A DNA stretch of 44,280 nucleotides from Acidimicrobiaceae bacterium (lineage in GTDB: Bacteria > Actinomycetota > Acidimicrobiia > Acidimicrobiales > Bog-793). The notes beneath the pieces were generated by a model. That model did no database searches. It was not told the origin of the DNA and saw nothing but the letters and a program-made list of their open reading frames with translations. A program made the position numbers and the translations under genes. This document shows, in pieces, positions 1 through 8,423 of this stretch. The stretch's first letter is position 1; each line of letters opens with the position of its first letter. The stretch spans positions 1 through 44,280 of the forward strand of contig PLKG01000116.1 in the NCBI GenBank assembly GCA_003140595.1, given 5' to 3'.

Positions 1-101
1 GAGTTGTTCTCGGCTTCAGAGGGGCCTCACGAGCCGGGCCCAGAGAGTACCGGCTCACCGCCGTCGTATGAGTGCGAGTCGGAAATTGCTCCGCAGCCGC
101 A

Positions 102-117
102 GGTTCTCGGGAGAACC
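102..117. repeat. Perfect 7-bp inverted repeat next to a small ORF start
   Basis: GGTTCTC (102-108) and GAGAACC (111-117) are exact reverse complements separated by GG. A two-base loop is too tight for a good RNA hairpin, so a protein-binding site is the likelier reading. The right arm overlaps the GGGAG (109-113) that would be the ribosome-binding site of the small ORF starting at 120. The repeat is seen directly; any operator role is inference. Confidence 0.35.
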
Positions 118-119
118 CC

Positions 120-272
120 GTGAGCTACAGCCGCGACACTTCGGAAGCCCTCAAGCACCCCCTGGAGACAGTGAGGCGGCCGTACACCACTATCGTGCTC
201 GCCCTCATGGTCGGCACCAGCAGCATCGCTGTATTCGATCTCTACCTGTTCGCGTCCTCTGCTTTGCACTGA
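120..272 (+). CDS. Possible 50-residue single-span membrane protein
   Basis: I do not recognise this protein. The frame opens with GTG at 120, six bases after GGGAG (109-113), and ends at 272. The product has a charged N-terminal half (residues 1-20, with R and E/K residues) followed by one hydrophobic stretch at about residues 22-45 that would cross the membrane, and a short tail ending in His. The same frame is open back to a GTG at 72, but that start lacks a visible ribosome-binding site. An inverted repeat covers the translation-initiation region. The ORF is short and could be chance; base composition and the TM segment are the only support. Nothing in the neighbourhood suggests a role. 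Confidence 0.35.
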   Translation: MSYSRDTSEALKHPLETVRRPYTTIVLALMVGTSSIAVFDLYLFASSALH

Positions 273-585
273 CTAGAGGCCGTCCGGCCGATACTCGATG
301 CTGTGCAGTTGCACCAAGCAAGGCATTGCTCCCCAGGTCTCGCGGGCTGCGAGTCGGCCACCTGAGACCAGGAGCGCACGCGGGTTGTCCTTAGGTGCGG
401 CCCATCGAGGGCTGGTGGGCGCCCGGGTCGGCCGCACGTGCCACACCGAGCTCGGGCTCCGGCATCTAGGACCGACCGGCGATCACTTCGCGATCCTGAT
501 CCTCCATCCGCAGCGATCTTGCACGAGAAGCGCTTGGCCTCGCACCTGCCGCCCCGACCCGTCCGATTCAGTCCAAGACAGCTAG
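273..585. other. No gene seen
   Basis: About 310 bases between the small membrane ORF and the nitroreductase. Open frames on both strands here have no recognisable protein character, and there is no tRNA-like or strong hairpin structure. It presumably contains the nitroreductase promoter, but no convincing -10/-35 pair stands out. Confidence 0.5.
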
Positions 586-1332
586 ATGACCAGTGGATCG
601 GCGCCCGTGGTTCGGCCAGACTCTGGCATGGACGACTATCTCGCTCCAACAAGCGATACCATCGAAATACAGGCCCGCCTGGCAATGCCATTGGCAGAGG
701 CCATGCTCACCCAGCGCGCGATCCGGCGTGTCCAGCCCACCCCGGTCGACGACCGCGTCGTGCTGCGATGTTTGGAGCTGGCCTTGGAAGCACCGACCGC
801 CTCGAACGGCCAGACCTGGCAGTTCGTGATCGTGAAGGAGCGCGCGGTGAAGGCGCAACTGGCAGCTCAGTACCGGCGGGCGTGGCGGCTGTACGGCGGG
901 CTTGGTCGGCTGGCCAGGCCCGACGACCAGACCGTCAAGATCTTGAAGTCGGTCCAGTGGCAGGTCGAGCACTTCGAGGAGATCCCAGTTCTAGTCGTGT
1001 GCTGTGTCCGAGGCGGGACGGGGTTGCCTTTCCTCCCCAAGCCGGCGATCGCCGCGTCCAGCCATTACGGGTCGATATACCCCAGCGTCCAGAACCTGTT
1101 GCTTGCAGCACGGTCGGTCGGCCTCGGCGGCGCACTCATCACGCTGCCGTTGTGGTCCAACCTCGTCGCTCGCAAGATCCTCGCGCTGCCCCTGAACGTG
1201 GAGCCGTGCTGCATCGTGACTCTCGGCTGGCCGAAGGGCCGCTACGGCCGCAAGACTCGCAAGCCGATCGGCACAGTAGTCCACCTCGACCGGTACGGCA
1301 ACCAGCCTTGGAAGGACCGGGCGCCGGCCTGA
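586..1332 (+). CDS. Nitroreductase family FMN oxidoreductase
   Basis: Members of this family use FMN to reduce nitro compounds, quinones or enones with NAD(P)H; the substrate here cannot be told from sequence. Seen: an N-terminal R-A-I-R-R motif followed by PxPV (about residues 46-55), equivalent to the family's RRSxRxF FMN-phosphate region; APTASNGQTWQF (about 70-81), the usual APSxxNxQPW element; and a C-terminal GLGGALIT...VEPCCIVTLGWPKG element (about 183-222), where the family carries its flavin-contacting glycines and conserved P. Length 248 aa is normal. The start is uncertain: ATG 586 has no strong ribosome-binding site, and ATG 631 (giving MDDYL...) would also leave a complete domain. 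It stands alone, followed closely by the exported repeat protein. Confidence 0.8.
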   Translation: MTSGSAPVVRPDSGMDDYLAPTSDTIEIQARLAMPLAEAMLTQRAIRRVQPTPVDDRVVLRCLELALEAPTASNGQTWQFVIVKERAVKAQLAAQYRRAWRLYGGLGRLARPDDQTVKILKSVQWQVEHFEEIPVLVVCCVRGGTGLPFLPKPAIAASSHYGSIYPSVQNLLLAARSVGLGGALITLPLWSNLVARKILALPLNVEPCCIVTLGWPKGRYGRKTRKPIGTVVHLDRYGNQPWKDRAPA

Positions 1333-1432
1333 TCCTCGGCGTCGGCAGCGGGAATACTCTCGGCCGACGTCGCCCCGGTTGCCGACCGTGGCGCCGCCCC
1401 GCCACAACGTATATCCTTCCCGGACCTGCGAC

Positions 1433-1439
1433 GGAAGGA
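1433..1439 (+). promoter_or_regulatory. Ribosome-binding site setting a TTG start
   Basis: GGAAGGA lies five bases before TTG 1445. No comparable site precedes the upstream in-frame TTG at 1379, so 1445 is taken as the start of the repeat protein. It also places a basic signal peptide right at the N-terminus. Confidence 0.6.
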
Positions 1440-1444
1440 CGACA

Positions 1445-3649
1445 TTGCCCGGTCAACGAACGGCCCGGAGCACCGCGCGCTTCGCAACTGCCCGCCGCCG
1501 GCGGAATCTTCGCTCGTCTCAGGTGGCCGTCGCCGCCCTGGCGTGGATCGCGGTGATCGGTCTCGTCTCGCAGCCAAGCGCCCTGGCCTCCCCGAAAGGC
1601 GCAGCGGCGAGCGCCTGGACAGAAGTCGGCTGGTTCTGGGGCATCAGCAGGGTTGAGACCGTCGCCTGTCCCACAACTTCGATGTGCGTAGCGGGCGGAC
1701 AGGGTGCTGTAGCCCTGCGCTCGACCGACGGAGGCAGGAGCTGGGTGGGTGAAACACTCCCCTCTGGGGTCACGTCGCTCACCGGGATCGTCTGCCCCTC
1801 GAAGTCGGTCTGCGAAGCTATCGGCGAGAATTCAGCGACGTCGGGTGCAACAGCGGCCCTTCTCGGCACCACCAACGGCGGTGTGAGCTGGGTCAGCCAG
1901 AAGCTTCCGGCCGGGATGGGCGGCACCACCACCGGCAGCCTCACGCCAACGGTCCTCAGCGCGATCGCCTGCCCATCGAAATCGGTTTGTGAGGCCGTCG
2001 GCGGCTTTGCCAATTCCTCCGGCGAGCTCGGGGTGACACTGCGTACAACTGACGGTGGCAGGAGCTGGGTACGACGGACCCTTCCCGGCGACGGAGAGGC
2101 CAACTCGGTCGCCTGCCCCTCGACATCGACCTGCGAAGTCCTCTTCAAGTCGAACGGGGCCGGCGGAGTCGTCGTCCTCCGCACCACCAACGGCGGTGGC
2201 AGCTGGTCTCACAAGACTGTCCTGACGGGAAACGCGGAACTCGAAGCCATCGTCTGCCCTTCCACTTCGACCTGCATGGCGGGCGGCAACGTGTACCCCG
2301 CCGCGGTCGTCCTGCGCACTACGAATGGCGGCAAGAGCTGGGCTCAGGAAACACTCGAGTCTCAGTCCTTTGAGTACGTCGACGCACTCGCCTGCCGGTC
2401 CACCTCGGTCTGCGAGGCCGTCACTTACAACGACGCCACTGCCGTCGCCTGGCGCACGACCGACGCCGGAACGAAATGGGCCGACACGACGATCCCCCTG
2501 ACGACCGCAAGCATCGCGGCGATCACCTGTCCCTCGACGTCGGTCTGCGTGGCGGGCGGCTACGGGGTCGGGACCCCTGGATCCACCGCCAGCACCGCGG
2601 TCGCTCTCCGCACGACCGATAACGGCAAGAGGTGGGTGCTCGGAGAGGCGCTCTCGGCCGGCATCACCGAGCTCACTGCGATTGCCTGCCGGTCGACCTC
2701 GGTCTGCGAGGCGGCCGGAGACAGCGCGCTTGCCGTACAGACGACAGACGGTGGCGCCAGATGGGTGAGTGAGACCCTTCCGGCCGGCGCCGCCGGCGTC
2801 GAGGCGATCGCTTGTCCCTCGACCCGGATCTGCGAGGCGGTCGACGGGGACTTGGCCTTTCGCACCACCGACGGCGGAAGGACCTGGGTGAGCGGGACGC
2901 TCCCCTCAGGCTCGGGACAGGCCGAGGCGATCGCATGTCCGTCGACCTCAGTCTGCGAGGTCGTGGGCCAGTCCTCTGACCTCGCGATGCGCACGACCAA
3001 CGGCGGAAAGAGTTGGGTGAGCCAGCCCGCGACCGGCGTCGAAGGGTTCAACGCCTTCTCCTGTCCCTCGGCCTCTGTCTGCGAGGCAATCGGCGTCAGC
3101 TCCGCGGGCCTGGAGGAATCCCTGCGCACGACCGACGGCGGTGCGAGGTGGGTGGGCCAGAAGCTCCCGTACAACCTTGGGGACATCGACGCGATCGCCT
3201 GCGCATCGGCCTCGGCCTGCGAGGCCGTCGGTGCGACCTCGGCGAGCGTCGCCGTAACCCTGTTCGCCTGTCGCACTCCCTCGCTCTGCCCGGTTCTCGA
3301 CGCGAGCTCCAAAGGCCCGAGCGCCGTTGCTATTCACACGACCGACGGCGGCAGGCGGTGGCTGAGCACCAAGCTCCCATCGACCTACGGCAAGACGCTC
3401 AACGCGGTCGCCTGTCCCACGAGCTCTGTATGCGAAGCGATCGCCGGGTCCCCTACGGCCGGAGTCTCAGGACCCAGCGCCGGCCCCGACGTCGAGGTCT
3501 TCCGTACCACAGACGGAGGCTCGAGCTGGCGGTCCCAGACCGTGCCCTCCGGCATCTCCGCGCTCTTGTCGGTCGCTTGTCCCTCTCCCTCGTCCTGCGA
3601 GGCCGTCGGCTACAGGCAAGGTGGTGCGGCCATTATCCGCCTTCACTGA
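1445..3649 (+). CDS. Exported Ycf48-like/BNR-repeat beta-propeller protein
   Basis: 734 aa from TTG 1445. A signal peptide is visible: arginine cluster at 17-20, hydrophobic core about 26-42, and an A-L-A cleavage site near 48. The rest is a tandem array of about 45-55-residue units. Each opens with a Cys pair (C-P-S-T-S-V-C pattern, C-x5-C), continues E-A-x-G, then R-T-T-D-G-G-x-S-W, then an L-P-S/A-G turn. I count 13 units with the TTDGGxxW element plus a final half unit. This resembles Ycf48/BNR propellers; 13 plus a closing half fits two seven-bladed propellers (inference). The paired Cys probably form disulfides outside the cell. One unit (around 3200-3350) carries an extra Cys pair and lacks its own DGG element, as if a repeat was partly deleted. 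The ligand is unknown; it could be a cell-surface binding protein. Confidence 0.75.
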   Translation: MPGQRTARSTARFATARRRRNLRSSQVAVAALAWIAVIGLVSQPSALASPKGAAASAWTEVGWFWGISRVETVACPTTSMCVAGGQGAVALRSTDGGRSWVGETLPSGVTSLTGIVCPSKSVCEAIGENSATSGATAALLGTTNGGVSWVSQKLPAGMGGTTTGSLTPTVLSAIACPSKSVCEAVGGFANSSGELGVTLRTTDGGRSWVRRTLPGDGEANSVACPSTSTCEVLFKSNGAGGVVVLRTTNGGGSWSHKTVLTGNAELEAIVCPSTSTCMAGGNVYPAAVVLRTTNGGKSWAQETLESQSFEYVDALACRSTSVCEAVTYNDATAVAWRTTDAGTKWADTTIPLTTASIAAITCPSTSVCVAGGYGVGTPGSTASTAVALRTTDNGKRWVLGEALSAGITELTAIACRSTSVCEAAGDSALAVQTTDGGARWVSETLPAGAAGVEAIACPSTRICEAVDGDLAFRTTDGGRTWVSGTLPSGSGQAEAIACPSTSVCEVVGQSSDLAMRTTNGGKSWVSQPATGVEGFNAFSCPSASVCEAIGVSSAGLEESLRTTDGGARWVGQKLPYNLGDIDAIACASASACEAVGATSASVAVTLFACRTPSLCPVLDASSKGPSAVAIHTTDGGRRWLSTKLPSTYGKTLNAVACPTSSVCEAIAGSPTAGVSGPSAGPDVEVFRTTDGGSSWRSQTVPSGISALLSVACPSPSSCEAVGYRQGGAAIIRLH

Positions 3650-4417
3650 TCAGAGACACCGCCCGGGAGGAAGCATCCCCGGTAGTGGCCGAAGCCGTCC
3701 TGCAGCACTGAATGGCCTCTGATGCCGCGTCTGGCGATGAGCATCCATGCCCTCTTCGGATTTGACGCGTGCTCGCCAAGCCGGGCCCAGATCGGGGCGC
3801 CAAGAGCCGCTTGATTCGATCAAGGCCCGGCCGAGCGCTCGGGCGGCCCCGGAGACGCCACATCCGCCGACAGGCCGGCGAGTCGCGCCCGTCGAGCTTT
3901 GCCCGGAGATGCCGCAATGATCTCAACCGATTCGCCCAACGACTGCGGCTCGCCGTTCGCAGACTGGACTGGACAACTGTCGCGCCCGGGCTTGGGTCAC
4001 GCTGAGCTGCGAAGTGGCGTGCGGTCCGGAGAAGGGTTGAGCCGCGGCGCCCGCTGAGGTCGACACGCGACTTCTCGAGGTCAAGCGGTGCGGCCGAACG
4101 CGGTTGTCACAGCGTCCATCAGCACCCTCGTCGTTCGAGGCGCGGCACACACACGACGGGTTTGCCGGTCTTGAGTGACTGGCGAGCGGGCGGTCCCTGA
4201 GCCCGTAGACGAACTGCACGCCTAGTTCTGGATCTTCCCGAAATGGCGACCCGCCCGCCGGCGAGCGGTGCAATGATCGCCCGGTGTGGAGAACCTACTT
4301 GCACGGCGGGATCGGCTCAGTTCTTGACTGCGTCAATGCTCTCCTCGGACGGAGCGTCCCCGGTCGCGTGCTCGAAACTCCTTCTGGCCCGCATGAGTCG
4401 CCATCGATCGACTCCCG
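3650..4417. other. 768-base stretch without a convincing gene
   Basis: Several open frames occur on both strands (for example 3923-4273 minus), but their translations are rich in R, S and P with no family signature or plausible start site. I see no tRNA, no direct repeats and no mobile-element ends. It may be decayed sequence or a long regulatory spacer. Confidence 0.45.
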
Positions 4418-5203
4418 GTGAGCAACGACAGGCCGGCCCGGCGCGACACGAACGTGCTCCGACCCGTCAGGGAGAGGTCGTCTGAGAAAAATCGCGACGT
4501 GTTCGGCGCGTTGTACGGGGTGGCCTGCTGGGTGCTGTTCTGCAGTGTCGGGACCGTTGCCTTGCCGGTCATCCTCGTCCTGCCGAAGCTCTCGTGGCGT
4601 TGGAAACTGGCCCGCGCCACGGCGCGGCTGTTGTGTGCTTGGGTTGCGATCGCCTTCGAGACGAGCGGAACGCCGTTGGCCGGGACATCGTGCGTGTACG
4701 TGGCAAACCACGTGAGTTTCCTCGACTCGTTCGCGATCGGCCTCATGTTCGAAGAACCGGTCGTGTTCGTCGCCGGAGGAATGCTTTCCCACCAGCGCGT
4801 TGTCGGTACGTTCCTCCGCCGGATCGGGGTCGTGTTCGTGAGAACCGTAGCCGACAAGCGTCACTCGTCGGTCAGCTCAGTGCTTACGACGTTGGAGAAC
4901 CTGGTGCGCTCGGGACGGTCGGTCGTCTTGTTCCCAGAAGGCGGGCTCACCGTCACGCCAGGACTGCGGCGCTTCCATCTCGGGGCCTTCGTCGTTGCGA
5001 GCGAGACGGCCTGCCCCGTTGTCCCTGTCGGGATTCTCGGGACGAGAGAAATTCTCCCAGCAGGTCGACGTCTTCCTCGACGAGGCGCGATGCGCCTTGT
5101 CGTGGGCGAGCCCCTGCTACCCATCGGCAACGGATGGAAGGCCGCCCACCAGCTCGCGGACAAGGCTCACGACGCGGTCGAGGAACTCCTCGACCGCTCC
5201 TGA
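4418..5203 (+). CDS. 1-acyl-glycerol-3-phosphate acyltransferase (PlsC family)
   Basis: Transfers an acyl chain to lysophosphatidic acid or a related acceptor at the inner membrane face. Seen: a hydrophobic segment at about residues 31-56; the catalytic NHxxxxD box as NHVSFLD (97-103); a V-F-V-R element after it; and FPEGG (172-176), the second acceptor-binding block; then the V-P-V-G-I element around 205. Length 261 aa matches the family. The start is GTG 4418; no other in-frame start gives a better fit. It is preceded by a long gene-free stretch and followed by the AroE-like gene after 124 bases, so it is probably monocistronic. The acceptor (lysophosphatidate, lyso-ornithine lipid or another) is not determinable. 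Confidence 0.85.
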   Translation: MSNDRPARRDTNVLRPVRERSSEKNRDVFGALYGVACWVLFCSVGTVALPVILVLPKLSWRWKLARATARLLCAWVAIAFETSGTPLAGTSCVYVANHVSFLDSFAIGLMFEEPVVFVAGGMLSHQRVVGTFLRRIGVVFVRTVADKRHSSVSSVLTTLENLVRSGRSVVLFPEGGLTVTPGLRRFHLGAFVVASETACPVVPVGILGTREILPAGRRLPRRGAMRLVVGEPLLPIGNGWKAAHQLADKAHDAVEELLDRS

Positions 5204-5327
5204 GGCCCTACTTGGCGACCGGACTGCCCGAGCAACTGCGCCCGAGGAGCGACGCTGTTGACCATCCTCGACCCCACCTGTGGGTGCGATAGCCCGGTCG
5301 ACCTTTGCGGGGGATAGCTTTCTCGCC

Positions 5328-6206
5328 ATGACCACGGTCGTGTTCGCCGGAGTCACGACAGGCTCGTCGCTGATCCATCAAGCGCTCTCGGCCTGGCAGC
5401 CGATCCTGGGAGTGGCGTGCGAGATCCGCGGTGTCGACATGGCGCTCGACGCTGAGGACGAGATCTACCTCCGATTCCTCGGCGATCTCCTGACGGACAA
5501 CAGCACCGTCGGCGCCGTCATAACGAGCCACAAGGTCGGGGTCTTCCGAGCCGGGCGAACCATGTTCGCCGGACTCGACCCACTCGCTCTCGCCTGCGAG
5601 GAGGTCAACGCCATCAGGCGCACTCCCGACGGACTGCGCGGTTGGGCCCGTGACCCGATCTCGGTGGGACGGGTCGCCGACCAGATCTGGCCCGAATCGG
5701 AAGGAGAGGTCGTATGCCTCGGTGCGGGTGGCACAGCGCGTGCCCTCGCCCAACACGTCTTTGCCACCCGTGAGCCCGTGCGGTTTGTCTGCGCCGATCC
5801 GACCAGCGCCTCTGTCGAGCGCCTCGCCCAGATAGCGGGACACCCCGTGGACGGACACGTCGGTCTTGGACCCTGGGACGACCTCGTCGAAGCGGCTCCA
5901 CCCGGGTCGCTGATCGTCAATGCGACGGGTATGGGCAAGGACCGGCCGGGCTCGCCTATCACCGGTCGGGCACGATTCCCGCCGCGCTCGGTCGTCTGGG
6001 AGCTGAACTACAGGGGAAATCTCCAGTTCCTGGACCGCGCCCTGACAAGGGCGAAGGACTCCGAGATTCAGGTCCACGATGGTTGGCAGTTGTTCTGCCA
6101 CGGCTGGGCGGCAGCACTCAGCACGGTGCTCGACCTGCCCGACGATGCCAAGCTGGGTGACCGGTTCGCTGAGGCGACACGGTCGCTCAGGCCGGGCGTA
6201 GCCTGA
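5328..6206 (+). CDS. Shikimate/quinate dehydrogenase-like protein
   Basis: Resembles AroE, which reduces 3-dehydroshikimate with NADPH. From ATG 5328 (292 aa) the protein shows the substrate-binding Ser pair G-S-S (12-14), a TSHK element whose Lys69 aligns with the catalytic Lys, E-E-V-N-A (91-95), G-W-A-R-D whose Asp109 aligns with the second catalytic residue, a GAGGTARA nucleotide-binding loop, NATGMG, and a C-terminal D-G-W-Q-L-F-x-H-G-W. The frame is open to 5280, but 5328 aligns best with the usual N-terminus. It lacks aro-gene neighbours and is divergent (TSHK instead of the usual TxPHK), so it may be a side-branch paralogue rather than the housekeeping enzyme. A hairpin follows its stop codon. 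Confidence 0.7.
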   Translation: MTTVVFAGVTTGSSLIHQALSAWQPILGVACEIRGVDMALDAEDEIYLRFLGDLLTDNSTVGAVITSHKVGVFRAGRTMFAGLDPLALACEEVNAIRRTPDGLRGWARDPISVGRVADQIWPESEGEVVCLGAGGTARALAQHVFATREPVRFVCADPTSASVERLAQIAGHPVDGHVGLGPWDDLVEAAPPGSLIVNATGMGKDRPGSPITGRARFPPRSVVWELNYRGNLQFLDRALTRAKDSEIQVHDGWQLFCHGWAAALSTVLDLPDDAKLGDRFAEATRSLRPGVA

Positions 6207-6215
6207 CTGCCTGGT

Positions 6216-6239
6216 CTGGCTCGCAACGCCACGAGCCAG
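6216..6239 (+). terminator. Hairpin after the AroE-like gene
   Basis: CTGGCTCG (6216-6223) pairs exactly with CGAGCCAG (6232-6239) across an eight-base loop, ten bases past the stop codon. A second small GC hairpin may follow. There is no U tract, so this would be an atypical terminator. Confidence 0.5.
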
Positions 6240-6452
6240 CGCCGCAAGGGCGGACCGTGGCGTAACTGTTTCATTGACGAAACTTGTCGATTCTCGGGTG
6301 CCTTGTTCGCGACGGGGGCGGGAGCTTCATTCAGTCGGGATCCTCCGGGCGGCTCCACCCGGATCTCAACACAGAACAGAACAGTGATCGACCGGTACAC
6401 AGAGCCCTGGGCGAGAGCGCTCAGCGATCCCAAGCACAGATTGGAGCGCGCC

Positions 6453-6899
6453 ATGGAGAAGGCCTTCGAGTTCTATATCCGCACAACCCCCGAACACCTG
6501 TGGGAGGCGATCACAAACCCGGAGATAAGGAGCCAGTACAACTTCGGCGCGGGGGCCTACTCGGACTGGCAGCGCGGGTCGCGCGTGGATCTGACCGCAC
6601 CCAGGGCCGACCGGCTGCTCGCTGAAGGCGAAGTGCTCGAGGTGGATCCTCCGCGGCGGCTCGTCCACACGATGGTTGCGTTATGGAGCGGGGAGGTGAG
6701 GAGCGAGGGTGTATCCCGGGTCACCTGGGAGATCGAACCCGTCGGAGACTCCTGTCACCTGACTGTGACCCATGGCGAGCTACGCGAAGGGGCCAACGCC
6801 GAGATCTACGGCGGCTGGCCGATGATTCTCTCCGGCCTCAAGACCTGGCTAGAGACTGGCCAGAAGCTCACGACCCCGGGCTCGCTGATGTACGGCTGA
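6453..6899 (+). CDS. SRPBCC/AHSA1-family protein
   Basis: Small hydrophobic-ligand-binding fold of the START/Bet v1 type; function unknown. From ATG 6453, with GGAG seven bases upstream, the product is 148 aa. Family signatures: T-T-P-E-H-L-W-E-A-I-T-N-P near the N-terminus, a G-x-Y-S-D-W-Q-x-G-S turn, E-G-E-V-L-E-V-D-P-P-R-R-L strand, then S-R-V-T-W-E-I-E and L-T-V-T-H strands, and a long C-terminal helix ending G-G-W-P-M-I-L-S-G-L-K-T-W-L-E-T-G. The last element is typical of AHSA1 proteins near ArsR regulators, but no such regulator is adjacent. The same frame is open back to 6303, where no ribosome-binding site is evident. Confidence 0.75.
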   Translation: MEKAFEFYIRTTPEHLWEAITNPEIRSQYNFGAGAYSDWQRGSRVDLTAPRADRLLAEGEVLEVDPPRRLVHTMVALWSGEVRSEGVSRVTWEIEPVGDSCHLTVTHGELREGANAEIYGGWPMILSGLKTWLETGQKLTTPGSLMYG

Positions 6900-7073
6900 A
6901 CGCCCAGGCCCTGAATTTGCTGAGGCTCTGAACTTGGGCTTGGAGGCGACGCAGTCCAGGAACGAAGTCGGGATTCGGACTCGGCGCGGCCAGCTCCGCA
7001 GCCAGAACGACCTCTAGCGATGGCTTCGAAGACGAGCTTCTGCCTGCTAGTAGCCGGCGGGCCGCGCGACATT

Positions 7074-7979
7074 TCACTCCAGCGCCGACTCCAGCGGTTC
7101 GCGGTGCCGTCCGGCGACGATCGCGATTGCCGCGATCCCGGCGAGACCGCAGACGACTTGGACGACAGTCAGGGGCTGTCCGAGGATGACTACCGCTGCC
7201 ACGGCCGCGACAACCGGGTTGCTCGACCCGATCACCGACGACACAGAGGCGTCAACGTAACGGTGCGCCCAGTTCATCGAGAGATGGGCGGCCCCCGGCA
7301 CAACTGCCAACAGTGAGATCCATAGCCAGTCGCCGGATTCCACCCGAGCGAGGGACTGCCCCGACGTCAGCACGATGAGCGTCAGGGCCATCGCGGCCAC
7401 GATCGTCACCACGGTGGTGTACTCCAACGCGTTCTGGCTCGATCTCGCGTGCTTGGATGCAAGCCAGTATCCGGACCACGACAACATCGACCCGACTGCG
7501 AGAAGGTCCCCGGACACTTCGTGGTGACCCGCCACACCGGGCCCCAGCACAGCGGCGGAGACACCGCCGATGGCGACCAGGATCCAAAAGACGTCCCATC
7601 GCCCCATCTCTTCGCCGAACAGCGGGCGCGCTGCGACAAGCACGAGGGCGGGCTGAACCGCACCAATGACTGTCACGTCGACGACGCTCGTGAGCTTGAC
7701 GGCACAGAAGAACATCGCCATGTCCCCGGCCAGGAAAAGGCCACCGAGCCACGACGCCCGGAAGTTGTCCCAGCTCAACCGGCGGCCCGACGCGAAGACG
7801 ATCGTCGAGAGCAGCGCGGCGGCGAGCCACAGTCGGTAGAAGCACAGCACGAGGCCGGACGCCGACCCGAGCTTCGCGAAGATCCCCCCGAACCCCCAAC
7901 CGACTGAGGCCAGAGCAGACGCACCCAGACCGACCGCCTGTCGCCTGGAGCGCGTAGACGTGGCTTCCAGGGTCGTCAT
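7074..7979 (-). CDS. EamA/DMT-family transporter
   Basis: 301 aa integral membrane protein with about ten hydrophobic segments arranged as two EamA repeats: the first at roughly residues 17-145, the second at roughly 158-290. Each half ends with the family's glycine/proline-rich helix (for example P-L-F-G-E-E and I-L-G-Q-P-L-T). Members export amino acids, purines or other metabolites; the substrate is not predictable here. It converges with the SRPBCC gene (174-base gap) and diverges from the acylphosphatase gene (100-base gap holding both promoters). Confidence 0.85.
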   Translation of the reverse strand: MTTLEATSTRSRRQAVGLGASALASVGWGFGGIFAKLGSASGLVLCFYRLWLAAALLSTIVFASGRRLSWDNFRASWLGGLFLAGDMAMFFCAVKLTSVVDVTVIGAVQPALVLVAARPLFGEEMGRWDVFWILVAIGGVSAAVLGPGVAGHHEVSGDLLAVGSMLSWSGYWLASKHARSSQNALEYTTVVTIVAAMALTLIVLTSGQSLARVESGDWLWISLLAVVPGAAHLSMNWAHRYVDASVSSVIGSSNPVVAAVAAVVILGQPLTVVQVVCGLAGIAAIAIVAGRHREPLESALE

Positions 7980-8079
7980 CCGAAACGATCGTACCGGGAC
8001 CCAATCCGGGCCGATGAGTGAGGTGCGCGTGCCCGCTGCCCTTGGATGTCAGCTGGTGCCTCCGGATAGTCTCACGACC

Positions 8080-8352
8080 ATGGATCTCGAACGGCGGCGC
8101 GTGATCGTCACCGGCCGGGTTCAGAACGTCTGGTACCGCGACAGCTGCCGAATCGAGGCAGTGGCCCGCGATGTCAAGGGCTGGGTTCGCAACCGCTCGG
8201 CCGGCACTGTGGAGGCCGTGTTCGAAGGATCGGCTGAGGCCGTCGCAGAGATGATCTCGTGGTGCCGCAAGGGCCCCCCGAGGGCACGTGTGGACGACGT
8301 CGATGTGATCGTCGAGCCGGCACAGAACGAGACCGGCTTCCTGGTCCGCTAG
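8080..8352 (+). CDS. acyP: Acylphosphatase
   Basis: Hydrolyses the carboxyl-phosphate bond of acyl phosphates. From ATG 8080 it is 90 aa, the normal length. The catalytic Arg lies in G-R-V-Q-N-V-W-Y-R (about 12-20) and the catalytic Asn in G-W-V-R-N-R (about 35-40), followed by G-T-V-E-A-V-F-E-G, as in the family. The usual Gly of VQGVxFR is Asn here, a conservative oddity in the phosphate cradle. The frame is open to 7960, but the extra residues are not part of the domain and overlap the divergent transporter gene. It converges on dsrE3, with an inverted repeat between them. Confidence 0.85.
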   Translation: MDLERRRVIVTGRVQNVWYRDSCRIEAVARDVKGWVRNRSAGTVEAVFEGSAEAVAEMISWCRKGPPRARVDDVDVIVEPAQNETGFLVR

Positions 8353-8384
8353 CTCAGGTTCCGACACCGAGGCGTTGAGCTAGC
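8348..8384. terminator. Inverted repeat between acylphosphatase and dsrE3
   Basis: GCTAGCTCA (8348-8356) is an exact reverse complement of TGAGCTAGC (8376-8384), with a 19-base loop. It overlaps the acylphosphatase stop codon and lies 40 bases beyond the dsrE3 stop on the other strand, so a bidirectional terminator is plausible. No U tract is present on either side. Confidence 0.45.
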
Positions 8385-8423
8385 CAGGCGACGCGCTCCG
8401 CGACGGTCGATTGGACCGTGACG

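Noticed and set aside
2560..3312. Repetitive minus-strand frame opposite the propeller gene
   Set aside because: Its repeats only mirror the sense-strand repeat units; no start signal or secretion signal is seen.
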